A stretch of DNA of 64,000 bases from Litchfieldia salsa (lineage in GTDB: Bacteria; Bacillota; Bacilli; Bacillales; Bacillaceae_L). A program made the translations under genes and the position numbers. Shown here piece by piece: positions 44,048 to 52,153 of the stretch; positions within the stretch are counted from its first letter, which is position 1, and each line of letters starts with the position of its first letter. The stretch lies in contig NZ_FNJU01000002.1 in NCBI RefSeq assembly GCF_900104555.1, forward strand, positions 248,001 through 312,000. The letters run 5' to 3'. Below the pieces are notes generated by a model. It was given only the letters and a program-made list of their open reading frames with translations, was not told where the DNA came from and ran no database searches.

Positions 44048-45472
44048 CTAGCTGGATGAAACAGTTGATCTAACGAAGCCAAAGTATTCCTTCGCATTAT
44101 TGTAGGAGATGCCCTGGATGATTTCTCCTAATAATTCCATGTCGTTTGGAACTTCTCCATTCTCTACCCAATTACCGATTAAATCACAAATTAATCTTCT
44201 AAAGTATTCATGTCTTGTATACGATAAAAAGCTTCTGGAATCTGTAAGCATCCCTATAAAACGACTAAGTAACCCTAAGTTAGCGAGTGCTTTCATTTGA
44301 TCCAACATTCCATCTTTCTGATCATTAAACCACCAAGCCGTACCTAGCTGCATTTTCCCAGGTACTCCGCCCCCTTGAAAACTTCCTAATAAAGTGGCTA
44401 AAACATAATTATCTTTTGGATTTAAGGAATATAAAATTGTTTTTGGTAGTGCATCTTCTCGGTCAAGTGAATCTAATAATTTGCAAAGTGGTTTTGCAAG
44501 TTCTCCATCATTAATACTATCAAACCCTGTATCAGGGCCTAATCTATTAAGCATTCTTGAATTATTATTTCGATGTGCACTAATATGGTATTGCATTGCC
44601 CATCCAAAGTCAGAATATAATTTCCCTAAGAACTGTAATGTGAATGTTTTATATTTGCTTTCTTCTTCTAAGCTGACTAGTTCACCATTGAGTGCTTTTT
44701 CAAAAATAACAGCTACTTCTTCCTCGGTGGTCTCTTCGAAAACGATATCGTCTAAAGCATGGTCTGCCACTTTACCTCCAAGTGAATTAAAAAATTCAAC
44801 TCTTGATTGTAACGCTTTCAAAAGCATACGATAATTTGTAATTTGTAAACCACTAACCTCTTCGAGTTTATGTACCCATGTTGAGTATCCTTCACGATTA
44901 ATTTCTAAGCCTTTATCAGGTCTAAAGCTTGGATATACACTTGTATTGAAATCGCCAACATTTTGTAGCATTTGATGATATTCTAAAGAATCTGTTGGAT
45001 CATCTGTTGTGCAAATAACCTCTACGTTAGATTTCGTTATTAAATCTCTTACTCTATAACCTTCACTATTTAGTAATTGATTAACTGTATCCCATATTTG
45101 TGGTGCGGTTGATTCATTTAGAATTTCATCGATTCCAAAAAAACGTTGTAGTTCAAGGTGTGTCCAATTGTATAAAGGATTTCCAATGGTCATTGGGACC
45201 GTCTTCGCCCAAGCAATAAATTTATCATAGTCACTAGCCTTACCTGTTATATACTCTTCATCAATCCCATTAGCACGCATTGCTCTCCATTTATAATGAT
45301 CTCCATATAACCAAACTTCTGTAAGATTAGTAAATCTCTTATTTTCATAAATTTCTTTCGGATTTAAATGGCAGTGATAATCAATAATAGGTTGATCTTT
45401 TGCGAAATTGTTATACAACTCAACTGCCGTCTGATTTGACAATAAAAATGAATCATCCATAAATTTCTTCAA
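44048..45472 (-). CDS. uxaC: Uronate isomerase UxaC
   Basis: A 474-residue amidohydrolase-fold isomerase that converts galacturonate to tagaturonate and glucuronate to fructuronate. Metal ligands are seen in IDYHCHL near residue 29, and the conserved DHYKWRAMR follows; the C-terminal part has MLTDSRSF and RHEYFRR. TTG (MKKFMDDSF) behind AAAGTGAG at spacing 9 is preferred as the start, which fits the usual length (about 470); an in-frame GTG 11 codons earlier has no ribosome site. First gene of the uxa unit, behind a good promoter and palindromic operators. Confidence 0.94.
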   Translation of the reverse strand: MKKFMDDSFLLSNQTAVELYNNFAKDQPIIDYHCHLNPKEIYENKRFTNLTEVWLYGDHYKWRAMRANGIDEEYITGKASDYDKFIAWAKTVPMTIGNPLYNWTHLELQRFFGIDEILNESTAPQIWDTVNQLLNSEGYRVRDLITKSNVEVICTTDDPTDSLEYHQMLQNVGDFNTSVYPSFRPDKGLEINREGYSTWVHKLEEVSGLQITNYRMLLKALQSRVEFFNSLGGKVADHALDDIVFEETTEEEVAVIFEKALNGELVSLEEESKYKTFTLQFLGKLYSDFGWAMQYHISAHRNNNSRMLNRLGPDTGFDSINDGELAKPLCKLLDSLDREDALPKTILYSLNPKDNYVLATLLGSFQGGGVPGKMQLGTAWWFNDQKDGMLDQMKALANLGLLSRFIGMLTDSRSFLSYTRHEYFRRLICDLIGNWVENGEVPNDMELLGEIIQGISYNNAKEYFGFVRSTVSSS

Positions 45473-45498
45473 TACTATCAACTCACTTTCTTTAAAAT

Positions 45499-45512
45499 TG
45501 TTCACGTTAACA
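45499..45512 (-). promoter_or_regulatory. Secondary operator/cre-like site in the uxaC leader
   Basis: TGTTAACGTGAACA (minus strand) is an imperfect palindrome differing at two symmetric positions from the perfect site 27 bases upstream. It lies between the uxaC transcription start and its coding region. Confidence 0.6.
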
Positions 45513-45538
45513 TCAAAGTAAGATAAAGATGAAAGAAA

Positions 45539-45556
45539 AATGTTAACGTTAACATT
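45539..45556. promoter_or_regulatory. Perfect palindromic operator of the uxa genes
   Basis: AATGTTAACGTTAACATT is an exact 18-bp palindrome with a central CG, typical for LacI-family repressors. It also fits the cre consensus for CcpA. It lies about 12 bases downstream of the -10 box, so a bound protein would block initiation or elongation. Confidence 0.8.
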
Positions 45557-45567
45557 GCTTACCTTTT

Positions 45568-45596
45568 ATTCTAATCAGTTTCGTAATTAATTGCAA
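45568..45596 (-). promoter_or_regulatory. Sigma-A promoter of uxaC
   Basis: TTGCAA and TAGAAT are separated by exactly 17 bases on the minus strand; transcription would start close to 45561, right at the operator. Confidence 0.7.
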
Positions 45597-45615
45597 TATT
45601 TTATTTAAAGTTCCT

Positions 45616-46017
45616 TTATTTTGTCAAAAATTGATTTAGTTGTCCACGAAGAACCTCTGGAATTGGTTCACTTCTTTGCATATCAAAATTAAAATAGACC
45701 ATCACCACAGAACCTGTTGCAATTAGACGATTCGTGCTTTTCTCGAAAATATTATGTTCCAGTTCAAAACTTTTGTTACCAACCTTAGATACTCTAGTCG
45801 TAACCGTTAAGTTGCGATTAAAATAGCCTTGACCAACAAAATCACACTTTATTGAAGCTACTATGAATTTCCAATCAGAAAGATCTGAGCTGGTCCCAAG
45901 CATCTCGAAAAACTTAACCCGAGCATCCTCTAAATAGATAAAATAGCTTACATTATTAACATGACCGAGAGCATCTGTCTCACAAAAACGAACGGAAATA
46001 TCTAATTCATGCTTCAT
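45616..46017 (-). CDS. Acyl-CoA thioesterase, 4HBT (YbgC/FadM) family
   Basis: A 133-residue single-hotdog-domain thioesterase. The catalytic Asp lies in ETDALGHVNN near residue 15, followed by the long hotdog helix YFIYLEDARVKFF and the strands. Substrates are probably short or medium acyl-CoAs; not predictable here. AGGAGG sits before the ATG. It stands alone upstream of the uxa promoter on the same strand and downstream of a terminator region. Confidence 0.87.
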   Translation of the reverse strand: MKHELDISVRFCETDALGHVNNVSYFIYLEDARVKFFEMLGTSSDLSDWKFIVASIKCDFVGQGYFNRNLTVTTRVSKVGNKSFELEHNIFEKSTNRLIATGSVVMVYFNFDMQRSEPIPEVLRGQLNQFLTK

Positions 46018-46152
46018 TTGAAACCTCCTAGAAATCGCGAATAAGCTTACGCTTACTCAATTAAAACGAAACTTAAAAACCTATATATTAATAATATTGT
46101 ATTTCCCTTAAATTATTCAAGTAAAGTAAATTATTATTTGAGCTGTTTAAAA

Positions 46153-46180
46153 AGACCACAACCTAATTGAGTTGTGGTCT
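46153..46180 (-). terminator. Left half of a duplicated bidirectional terminator
   Basis: AGACCACAAC and GTTGTGGTCT pair around an 8-base loop. On the minus strand a TTTTT run follows, so it terminates leftward transcription. A near-identical hairpin lies at 46335-46364. Confidence 0.8.
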
Positions 46181-46335
46181 CAGGCTGTTGACAAACGCTC
46201 GCATTCTTCGTTGCGAACCCTCGCTCGGTGCTCATTACCCTCATGGTAACTCCGCTCCTCCCAAGGGTTCGCGCCTCGACTTCAAGCGTTTTCAATCAGC
46301 CTGGGTTTTACAAATTATACTTTGTCTACACTCTG
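46181..46335. repeat. Repeat C, inserted between two copies of a terminator
   Basis: 155 bases that begin CAGGCTGTTGACAAACGC and carry near their other end TTCAATCAGCCTGGG, so CAGGCTG/CAGCCTG are inverted. The middle is GC-richer (CTCGCTCGG, CCAAGGGTTCGC) and has smaller inverted pairs such as GCGAACCCT/AGGGTTCGC. A truncated relative lies at 20251-20292 next to another terminator. No ORF. With both hairpins it fills the gap between the thioesterase and the spore-protein candidate. Confidence 0.75.
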
Positions 46336-46364
46336 AGACCACAACCTTATTGTGTTGTGGTCTC
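46335..46364 (+). terminator. Right half of a duplicated bidirectional terminator
   Basis: GAGACCACAAC and GTTGTGGTCTC pair; TTTT follows on the plus strand, so it faces away from the left copy. The two copies differ by only two bases in the loop region. Confidence 0.8.
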
Positions 46365-46386
46365 TTTTAGGAGTAATAATTCCTAC

Positions 46387-46569
46387 TTATAACGAACCTT
46401 TATACTTTCCATCATTTTTTGAAGACGTCTGTTTCTTATGTTTTTCTTTTTTCTTCTGATTCGCATCATGACTTCCTACTTCGTGACTGAATTCAGAATC
46501 AGTTTTAGCAGAATCAAAACCTTGCTTATTTTTTTGATCTGCATCATTCTTCTTTGTACGTTTAGCCAA
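46387..46569 (-). CDS. Small hydrophilic protein, possible gamma-type spore protein
   Basis: A 60-residue very hydrophilic protein starting with TTG (MAKRTKKND) behind AAAGAGGTG at spacing 6. An earlier in-frame TTG lies upstream of that site and is rejected. Composition (Lys, Asn, Gln, Asp, Ser, no Cys or Trp) and the segment KNKQGFDSAKTDSEFSHEV recall gamma-type small acid-soluble spore proteins, which carry GQFGTEFASET-like repeats. The match is loose, so the identity is tentative. It could equally be another small spore protein. Confidence 0.55.
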   Translation of the reverse strand: MAKRTKKNDADQKNKQGFDSAKTDSEFSHEVGSHDANQKKKEKHKKQTSSKNDGKYKGSL

Positions 46570-46640
46570 TATACTCACCTCTTTGCTCAAAGTAACATCA
46601 TTCTATTTTTTTACAAAGAGGTATTATTCATTCCTATTTT

Positions 46641-47528
46641 TTAAAAAGTCTTTTTCGACAAAAGTGTAAATAAAGCTTGGGTACCACTATTCTCTTCGCC
46701 CAAATTTGCTAACTCTTCGTAAAGGGATTTCGCCAGTTCCAATCCTGGGGTGTTCATATCCATTAGCTCAGCTTCATCAAGAGCAATCTGCATGTCCTTG
46801 ATAAAGTGCTTCACATAAAACCCAGGTTCGAAATCTCCAACGATCATCCGAGGTGCTAGATTACTTAAAGACCAGCTACCTGCCGCGCCAAAAGAAATAC
46901 TTTTCAATACATTTTCAGGATTAAGCCCTGCCTTAGTTGCATATGCCATAGCTTCTGATACCCCTATCATATTAGAAGCAATAGCAATTTGATTGCACAT
47001 TTTTGTATGTTGACCAGCTCCAGCATCTCCTTGTAGTACTATATTGTGCCCCATACATTCAAGGACTGGCAAACAGGCATTATACGCTCTTTCTTCACCA
47101 CCGACCATAATCGTTAGTCTAGCTTCTTTCGCACCAACATCTCCTCCTGAAACAGGAGCATCTAATGAATTTATATCTCGTTCTTTTGCTTGACGAAAAA
47201 TCTCTTTAGCTAATGAAGGAGTTGAGGTAGTCATGTCAATTATGTATGTACCTTTCATAGCGTTATTTAGCACGCCATTTTCCCCTAAATACACTTCTTC
47301 AACATCACTTGGATAACCTACAATCGTAATAATCACATTCGCTTCTTTTGCAAGATTTGCAACCGAATCCTTCCAAATTGCCCCACTTTCGAGGAGCTCA
47401 CTAGCCTTTTCTTTCGTTCGAGAATAAATAACTACTTTATACCCCGCCTTTAATAAGTGACCTGCCATACTTTTTCCCATAACTCCAGTTCCAATAAAGC
47501 CAATAACAGTATTATTCGTTGTTAACAT
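46641..47528 (-). CDS. ykwC: 3-hydroxyisobutyrate dehydrogenase family protein YkwC
   Basis: A 295-residue beta-hydroxyacid dehydrogenase. The NAD(P)-binding Rossmann motif GFIGTGVMG lies at about 10-18, the substrate motif DAPVSGGDVGA in mid-protein, and the catalytic Lys in GQHTKMCNQ. The C-terminal half is the all-helical dimerisation domain. B. subtilis YkwC has 288 residues and the same neighbourhood (ykwB, pts genes). Substrate is uncertain: 3-hydroxyisobutyrate, tartronate semialdehyde or a related acid. GAGGAGG precedes the ATG. Confidence 0.9.
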   Translation of the reverse strand: MLTTNNTVIGFIGTGVMGKSMAGHLLKAGYKVVIYSRTKEKASELLESGAIWKDSVANLAKEANVIITIVGYPSDVEEVYLGENGVLNNAMKGTYIIDMTTSTPSLAKEIFRQAKERDINSLDAPVSGGDVGAKEARLTIMVGGEERAYNACLPVLECMGHNIVLQGDAGAGQHTKMCNQIAIASNMIGVSEAMAYATKAGLNPENVLKSISFGAAGSWSLSNLAPRMIVGDFEPGFYVKHFIKDMQIALDEAELMDMNTPGLELAKSLYEELANLGEENSGTQALFTLLSKKTF

Positions 47529-47682
47529 TAATCTTTCCTCCTCATCATATTAAGTCTGTTCCTAAATATTATCATACCTATTATCAAATCATTTATTTTT
47601 TTATAAATTTGGGGATTTGTACCTGTCGAAAGAGTTTGTTATTACATAAATTATATCAAATCGCTTGAGGAGGTGTTTCGTA

Positions 47683-47790
47683 ATGGGTGCAGTTGCAGGC
47701 GCTGGATATGGAGCAGGTTTTGCATTGATTGTTGTATTATTTATTTTATTGATCATTGTAGGTTCTGCTTACGTAGGTTACGGATATTAA
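47683..47790 (+). CDS. YjcZ-family small spore membrane peptide 1
   Basis: A 35-residue peptide with a Gly/Ala/Tyr head (MGAVAGAGYGAG), a single membrane helix FALIVVLFILLIIVG and a tail AYVGYGY. GAGGAGGTG lies upstream of the ATG. This is the pattern of the YjcZ family of sporulation peptides found in multiple copies in Bacillus. A second copy follows directly. Too short for most gene callers. Confidence 0.85.
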   Translation: MGAVAGAGYGAGFALIVVLFILLIIVGSAYVGYGY

Positions 47791-47817
47791 TTTTTTGAGA
47801 TAAAGGAGATAAAAATA

Positions 47818-47937
47818 ATGGGCTATTGTGGATATGGATATGCTGCTCCAACAGCACCGGTAGGTTATGGTGGAGGATTTGCTTTAATCGTTGTATTGTT
47901 CATTCTTTTAATCATCGTGGGAGCCGCTTGGTTATAA
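47818..47937 (+). CDS. YjcZ-family small spore membrane peptide 2
   Basis: A 39-residue paralogue of the preceding peptide. The helix is the same (FALIVVLFILLIIVG), but the head is longer and Tyr/Gly/Pro-rich (MGYCGYGYAAPTAPVGYGGG) with one Cys, and it ends AAWL. AAAGGAG precedes the ATG. Both peptides share one unit ended by a strong terminator. The identical helix and different heads suggest recent duplication with selection on the membrane part. Confidence 0.85.
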   Translation: MGYCGYGYAAPTAPVGYGGGFALIVVLFILLIIVGAAWL

Positions 47938-47946
47938 GATAAGATA

Positions 47947-47990
47947 AAGCCACTTGGTTTGTGAGTAAATCACATACCAAGTGGTTTTTT
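47947..47990 (+). terminator. Terminator after the YjcZ-like pair
   Basis: CCACTTGGTTTGTG and CACATACCAAGTGG pair with one mismatch and a TTTTTT tail follows. Confidence 0.9.
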
Positions 47991-48005
47991 ATATTAAAAT
48001 CTTGG

Positions 48006-48227
48006 TTACTGTTTACCATTAAATAGCTTGCTAAATCTTTTCAGTTCCTTATCTTCTTTAGGCTTTAGATGATATGGATTTTTTGGTTGGTTTATATTCT
48101 CCGGATTTACATCACTGCGAATTCCCATCTTTTGACCTGCAGAGGATAGGGAATCATTAATTACACCTTCATACCGTCCGTCATTGTTTGGTTCATGTTC
48201 ATGTATGATATCTTCATCTTTTACCAT
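48006..48227 (-). CDS. Small hydrophilic protein of unknown function
   Basis: A 73-residue highly charged protein with no helix for the membrane and no cysteine. It has an acidic, His-containing start (DEDIIHEHEPNNDGRYEG), an Asn/Pro-rich middle (NPENINQPKNPYHL) and a basic end. AGGAGGTG lies before the ATG, so expression is likely. Composition is like small spore or stress proteins, but I do not recognise a family. Divergent from ykwB. Confidence 0.65.
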   Translation of the reverse strand: MVKDEDIIHEHEPNNDGRYEGVINDSLSSAGQKMGIRSDVNPENINQPKNPYHLKPKEDKELKRFSKLFNGKQ

Positions 48228-48320
48228 GAATACACCTCCTCAGTTTTAAAGTTTGTTTCTTACTAAAATTTATGTATAGTATTTATAAGAAACTCTTAAT
48301 ACTTGAAAGAGGTGTATTAG

Positions 48321-48983
48321 ATGTATAAAAAAGAGTTCTATGTATTTGAAGGTTCTATTCCAAAAAAAGCAATCATTCGTAATTATACAACTGATGACTT
48401 TGAGGATTTAATTAGGATACAACAAGAAACTTTCCCGCCACCTTTCCCTTCTGAACTTTGGTGGAACAAAAATCAATTATCCAATCATATTGAATTATTT
48501 CCTGAAGGAGCACTTTGTGTTGAGGTAGACGGCGTCCTTTGTGGATCAATGACTGGATTAAGAGTGGATTATGCCCCTCAACAACCTAATCATACATGGG
48601 TCGAGATTACCGATAATGGATACATCACAAACCACTCTGCAACAGGAAACACATTATATATTGTAGACATATCTATAAGTCCCAAATATCGTTCATATGG
48701 ACTAGGTAAATGGTTAATGCAATCGATGTACGAGGTTGTTGTTTACCTAGGTATAGAAAGATTGTTAGGAGGGGGCAGGATATCTGGGTATCACAGATAT
48801 GCCGAGACCTTGACAGCACAACAATATGTCAATCAAGTGCTAATAGGGAAGCTAAAGGATCCAGTGATTACATTTTTACTAAGATGTGGCAGAACACCTG
48901 TCCATTTAGTTGCTGACTATTTAGAGGATAATGAATCGTCAAATTATGCATTATTAATGGAATGGAAAAATCCTTTTAAATAA
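48321..48983 (+). CDS. ykwB: GNAT acetyltransferase YkwB
   Basis: A 220-residue N-acetyltransferase of the GNAT fold. Motif A reads VDISISPKYRSYGLGKWLM with the acetyl-CoA-binding loop. The N-terminal strand-helix (DDFEDLIRIQQETFPPPFP) is typical. B. subtilis YkwB is of similar size and lies beside ykwC and the pts genes. Acceptor substrate unknown. AAAGAGGTG precedes the ATG. Repeat A copy 4 starts right at its stop codon. Confidence 0.86.
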   Translation: MYKKEFYVFEGSIPKKAIIRNYTTDDFEDLIRIQQETFPPPFPSELWWNKNQLSNHIELFPEGALCVEVDGVLCGSMTGLRVDYAPQQPNHTWVEITDNGYITNHSATGNTLYIVDISISPKYRSYGLGKWLMQSMYEVVVYLGIERLLGGGRISGYHRYAETLTAQQYVNQVLIGKLKDPVITFLLRCGRTPVHLVADYLEDNESSNYALLMEWKNPFK

Positions 48984-48984
48984 A

Positions 48985-49190
48985 TGCGGTTTTAAAAGTT
49001 TGTTGTTTTAGAAAAAAATAAAGAAATGATAGGTACAAGCAGGCTGAATACACGTAGACTCCAGCGGGACCAGTGGCCAAAGTGAGACCCCACAGGAGCA
49101 TGAGCGACGAGGAGGCTCACTGGTCACCCGCCGGACGCGGAGTGTATTCAGCCTGCGGCTTTAAAAGCAACAATCTATACGAAAACAGCC
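48985..49190 (+). repeat. Palindromic repeat A, copy 4
   Basis: A 206-base copy in the orientation of copies 1 and 3, with intact core arms GCAGGCTGAATACAC/GTGTATTCAGCCTGC and right end GAAAACAGCC. The left end is slightly eroded (GCGGTTTT). TAAATAAA flanks it at 48977-48984 and 49191-49198; the left flank contains the ykwB stop codon. Confidence 0.9.
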
Positions 49191-49216
49191 TAAATAAAAC
49201 CTAAGCTTATATAACA

Positions 49217-49259
49217 GCACTTACAATGTTTCTTTATACCTGAAACATGTGTAAGTGCT
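49217..49259 (-). terminator. Hairpin after the protease gene
   Basis: AGCACTTACA and TGTAAGTGCT pair, with GTTTC/GAAAC inside. The T-run is weak, so it may be inefficient. Confidence 0.55.
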
Positions 49260-49267
49260 AATTACAT

Positions 49268-50068
49268 TTAGGGCGTTCTATCCTCTGTTAAATATTTTGA
49301 AAACTGCTCAATCGGTGTTGCAAAGCCTTGGACTAGATCTTCTTTCCCAACTTTTGGTATGCTCTTTGCATAGATAACACCAATTACCATTCCATCTTCA
49401 TTAATTACAGGACTCCCACTGTTTCCTTTATGAATTGGAGCTTCGATTTTAATAGACCCATTAGGTTCCTCACTAACAATTTTCCCGTCAATAGCAATTC
49501 TAGTATATGCAAGCGGATTCCCAATAATATACACACGATCGCTAATATTCCACTTACCTTTTTGTTTTTCTGCAAGTGGTAAGTAGGGTAATTCTTGCTC
49601 AGGACTTATGTTAACGATCGCTATATCAATTTCTTTCTCATCCAAAACAACGTCGCCTTTATAAAAATCACCATTAGGAAAACTCACTACAATTTGGTTC
49701 ATCCCATCAATAACATGAGAATTTGTAATAATTAACCCATCTATTGAGATGTTAAAACCTGTACCCTTAACCCCATTTCCCTCAATCGTAACAACAGCTT
49801 GCTTATATTCCTGAATCATCTCTTCCTTTGAAAGCACTGAAGATCTTTCTAAGAAATCAAATGACGGAAGATTAAACACCTTTATCCAAACCCCAAATAT
49901 ACTTGATAATAGGGAAAGTGAGATTAACACAACTATAATTTTAATAAAGATTGGTCTTATTATAGGTTTTTGAACTTTTTCATCATCTTCTTCGAACAAA
50001 AAGTCTTCTATTGAAGGTTCTTCATATACATTTTCTTCAACCTGTTCTGGCTCATTTTCATGTTTCAT
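49268..50068 (-). CDS. Membrane-anchored trypsin-like serine protease (HtrA-like, no PDZ)
   Basis: About 266 residues. An acidic cytosolic N-terminus (1-45) leads to one membrane helix (about 43-65) and an external protease domain. The catalytic triad is visible: His in TNSHVIDG, Asp in EIDIAIV and Ser in HKGNSGSP. No PDZ domain follows, unlike classical HtrA/HtrB, and the length is correspondingly short. The ATG is three codons into the open frame, behind GGGTG. It lies downstream of ptsI but behind a ptsI terminator and is probably separate. Target proteins unknown; quality control at the cell surface is the family role. Confidence 0.85.
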   Translation of the reverse strand: MKHENEPEQVEENVYEEPSIEDFLFEEDDEKVQKPIIRPIFIKIIVVLISLSLLSSIFGVWIKVFNLPSFDFLERSSVLSKEEMIQEYKQAVVTIEGNGVKGTGFNISIDGLIITNSHVIDGMNQIVVSFPNGDFYKGDVVLDEKEIDIAIVNISPEQELPYLPLAEKQKGKWNISDRVYIIGNPLAYTRIAIDGKIVSEEPNGSIKIEAPIHKGNSGSPVINEDGMVIGVIYAKSIPKVGKEDLVQGFATPIEQFSKYLTEDRTP

Positions 50069-50108
50069 CCACTTCACCCTATTTACGTATTATTATGTTT
50101 AGTATATC

Positions 50109-50140
50109 AAAAAAATCAGACCCTATTGGATCTGATTTTT
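50109..50140 (-). terminator. Terminator of the ptsGHI operon
   Basis: AAAATCAGATCC and GGGTCTGATTTT pair around AATA and are followed by TTT on the minus strand, right after the ptsI stop. Confidence 0.9.
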
Positions 50141-50145
50141 AATGT

Positions 50146-51858
50146 TTATAAATTTTTCTGAACAAAATCAACTACTTCTTCAGTCGTACTCATTGAAAGA
50201 ATTTTTTCTTTTAGGCTTGAAGCTTTTTCTTTTGAAAGCTTCTTTATTTGTGAGCGTGCTGGGAGAATTGATGTTGCACTCATACTGAATTCATCTAAAC
50301 CAAGGCTTAAAAGAATCGGGATAGCAATTGGGTCTCCTGCCATTTCCCCACACATACCAGCCCATTTTCCTTCCTTATGAGCTGCATCAATAACAGTGCT
50401 AACTAGTCTTAGAATCGACGGATTATATGGTTGATATAAATACGAAACTCTTTCATTCATACGATCTGCTGCCATAGTATATTGGATGAGATCATTTGTA
50501 CCAATGCTAAAGAAATCTACTTCTTTAGCAAACTGATCCGCAAGAACAGCTGTTGATGGAATTTCAACCATAATTCCTATTTCAATATTCTCTGATACTT
50601 GAATTCCACTCTCTACTAATTTTTTCTTTTCGTCTAAGAGTATTGCCTTTGCCTGACGAAATTCATCAAGTGTAGCAATCATAGGGAACATGATTTTCAA
50701 GTTACCATAAGTACTAGCTCTCAATAATGCACGTAGTTGAGTACGGAAAATCTCTTGTTCTTCAAGACATAGACGAATTGCTCTAAATCCTAAGAATGGG
50801 TTCAATTCCTTTGGAAGGTGGAGGTAAGGAAGTTCTTTATCTCCCCCAATATCAAGAGTTCTAACAACTACAGGCTTACTTTCCATTCTTTCAAGAACTG
50901 TCTTATATGCCTCGAATTGCTCTTCTTCAGTAGGAAGTTGATCTCTACCCATATACAGGAATTCTGTACGGTAAAGCCCAACACCTTCTCCACCATTTGC
51001 TAAAACACCTTTTACATCTTCTGGTGTCCCAATATTAGCAGCTAACTCTACATGGTGATTATCACTCGTAACAGTTGACTCATTTACTAGCTTAGCCCAC
51101 TCTACTTTTTGTACTTCATACTTTTCTTTCTTTGCTTGATACTCAGAAATAGTTTCATCATTTGGATTAACAATTATTTGGCCATCTAGACCATCGACAA
51201 TTACAGTTACACCATTTTCAATGTCAGAAGTAACTGTCTTCGCACCAACAACAGCAGGGATTTCCATTGAACGAGCCATAATTGCTGAATGTGATGTACG
51301 TCCACCAATATCTGTTGTAAAGCCTAAAACAAAATCTCGATTAAGCTGTGCTGTATCAGATGGTGTCAAGTCCTCTGCAATGATAATAACTTCTTCAGAA
51401 ATCATACTTGGGTTAGATATTGTAACACCCAACAAACGTGCCAATACGCGTTTCGTAACGTCTTTAATATCTGCAGCACGTTCTTTCATGTATTCATTAT
51501 CCATAGACTCAAACATTTGGATAAACATGGTAGCAGTTTCATTTAACGAATACTCCGCATTCACATTTTCACTTTTAATTCGATCTTTAATTGGGTTTAT
51601 TAATTCTGGATCACTTAATACAAGAAGATGCGCAGCAAAAATTGCTGCTTTATCTTCTCCTAGGTCTTTATTTGCTTTTTCTTTAATTACTTCAAGTTCT
51701 TGCTTAGCTGTTTCCAGTGCATCATTGAAGCGCTGGATTTCTTCTTCTGGGTTGGAAATCGACTGCTTAACAATCGTTAAATCAGGATTTTCTAACCGGT
51801 AAGCTTTAGCAAATGCTATTCCTGCTGATGCGGCAATACCTTTAATAATCTTAGACAT
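50146..51858 (-). CDS. ptsI: PTS enzyme I
   Basis: The 570-residue cytosolic kinase takes phosphate from phosphoenolpyruvate and passes it to HPr. The HPr-binding helical and swivelling His domain (1-250) carries the active His at about 190 in GGRTSHSA. The PEP-binding barrel (260-570) has [18 protein letters not shown] and the active Cys in GMCGEMAGD. The length equals that of B. subtilis enzyme I. The gene begins 6 bases after ptsH. Confidence 0.98.
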   Translation of the reverse strand: MSKIIKGIAASAGIAFAKAYRLENPDLTIVKQSISNPEEEIQRFNDALETAKQELEVIKEKANKDLGEDKAAIFAAHLLVLSDPELINPIKDRIKSENVNAEYSLNETATMFIQMFESMDNEYMKERAADIKDVTKRVLARLLGVTISNPSMISEEVIIIAEDLTPSDTAQLNRDFVLGFTTDIGGRTSHSAIMARSMEIPAVVGAKTVTSDIENGVTVIVDGLDGQIIVNPNDETISEYQAKKEKYEVQKVEWAKLVNESTVTSDNHHVELAANIGTPEDVKGVLANGGEGVGLYRTEFLYMGRDQLPTEEEQFEAYKTVLERMESKPVVVRTLDIGGDKELPYLHLPKELNPFLGFRAIRLCLEEQEIFRTQLRALLRASTYGNLKIMFPMIATLDEFRQAKAILLDEKKKLVESGIQVSENIEIGIMVEIPSTAVLADQFAKEVDFFSIGTNDLIQYTMAADRMNERVSYLYQPYNPSILRLVSTVIDAAHKEGKWAGMCGEMAGDPIAIPILLSLGLDEFSMSATSILPARSQIKKLSKEKASSLKEKILSMSTTEEVVDFVQKNL

Positions 51859-51864
51859 ATATTT

Positions 51865-52125
51865 TTACAGCCCTTCGTTTTTGAATGCTTCTGAAATTGC
51901 TTCAATTGCTTCTTGTGCATCTGCACCTTCAACAATTACTTTAATTTCTGCCCCTTGGCCAATACCAAGTGACATAACACCCATAATTGATTTCAAGTTC
52001 ACAGAACGACCATTAAATTCTAAATTGATGTCTGAGTTAAATTTACCTGCAGCTTGTACCAATGCAGTTGCTGGACGTGCATGGATTCCTGATTCACTTG
52101 TTACTTTAAATGTTTTTTCTGCCAT
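51865..52125 (-). CDS. ptsH: PTS phosphocarrier protein HPr
   Basis: An 86-residue phosphocarrier, slightly shorter than B. subtilis HPr (88). His15 (GIHARPA) receives phosphate from enzyme I. Ser46 (LKSIMG) is the HPr kinase site, so the protein can act as CcpA corepressor in catabolite repression. The ATG behind AAAGGAG is the right start; the longer open frame reaches back into ptsG. It lies between ptsG and ptsI in the classical ptsGHI order. Confidence 0.98.
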   Translation of the reverse strand: MAEKTFKVTSESGIHARPATALVQAAGKFNSDINLEFNGRSVNLKSIMGVMSLGIGQGAEIKVIVEGADAQEAIEAISEAFKNEGL

Positions 52126-52153
52126 TTCTATTCTCTCCTTTGTTTTTAAGCAA

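Noticed and set aside
46167-46370. 67-codon ORF across repeat C and both terminator hairpins
   Set aside because: A coding frame through two terminators is implausible, and the translation has no known features.
51221-51802. 193-codon plus-strand frame opposite ptsI
   Set aside because: Long but antisense to a conserved enzyme I sequence, with no start signal; a known kind of shadow in this gene.
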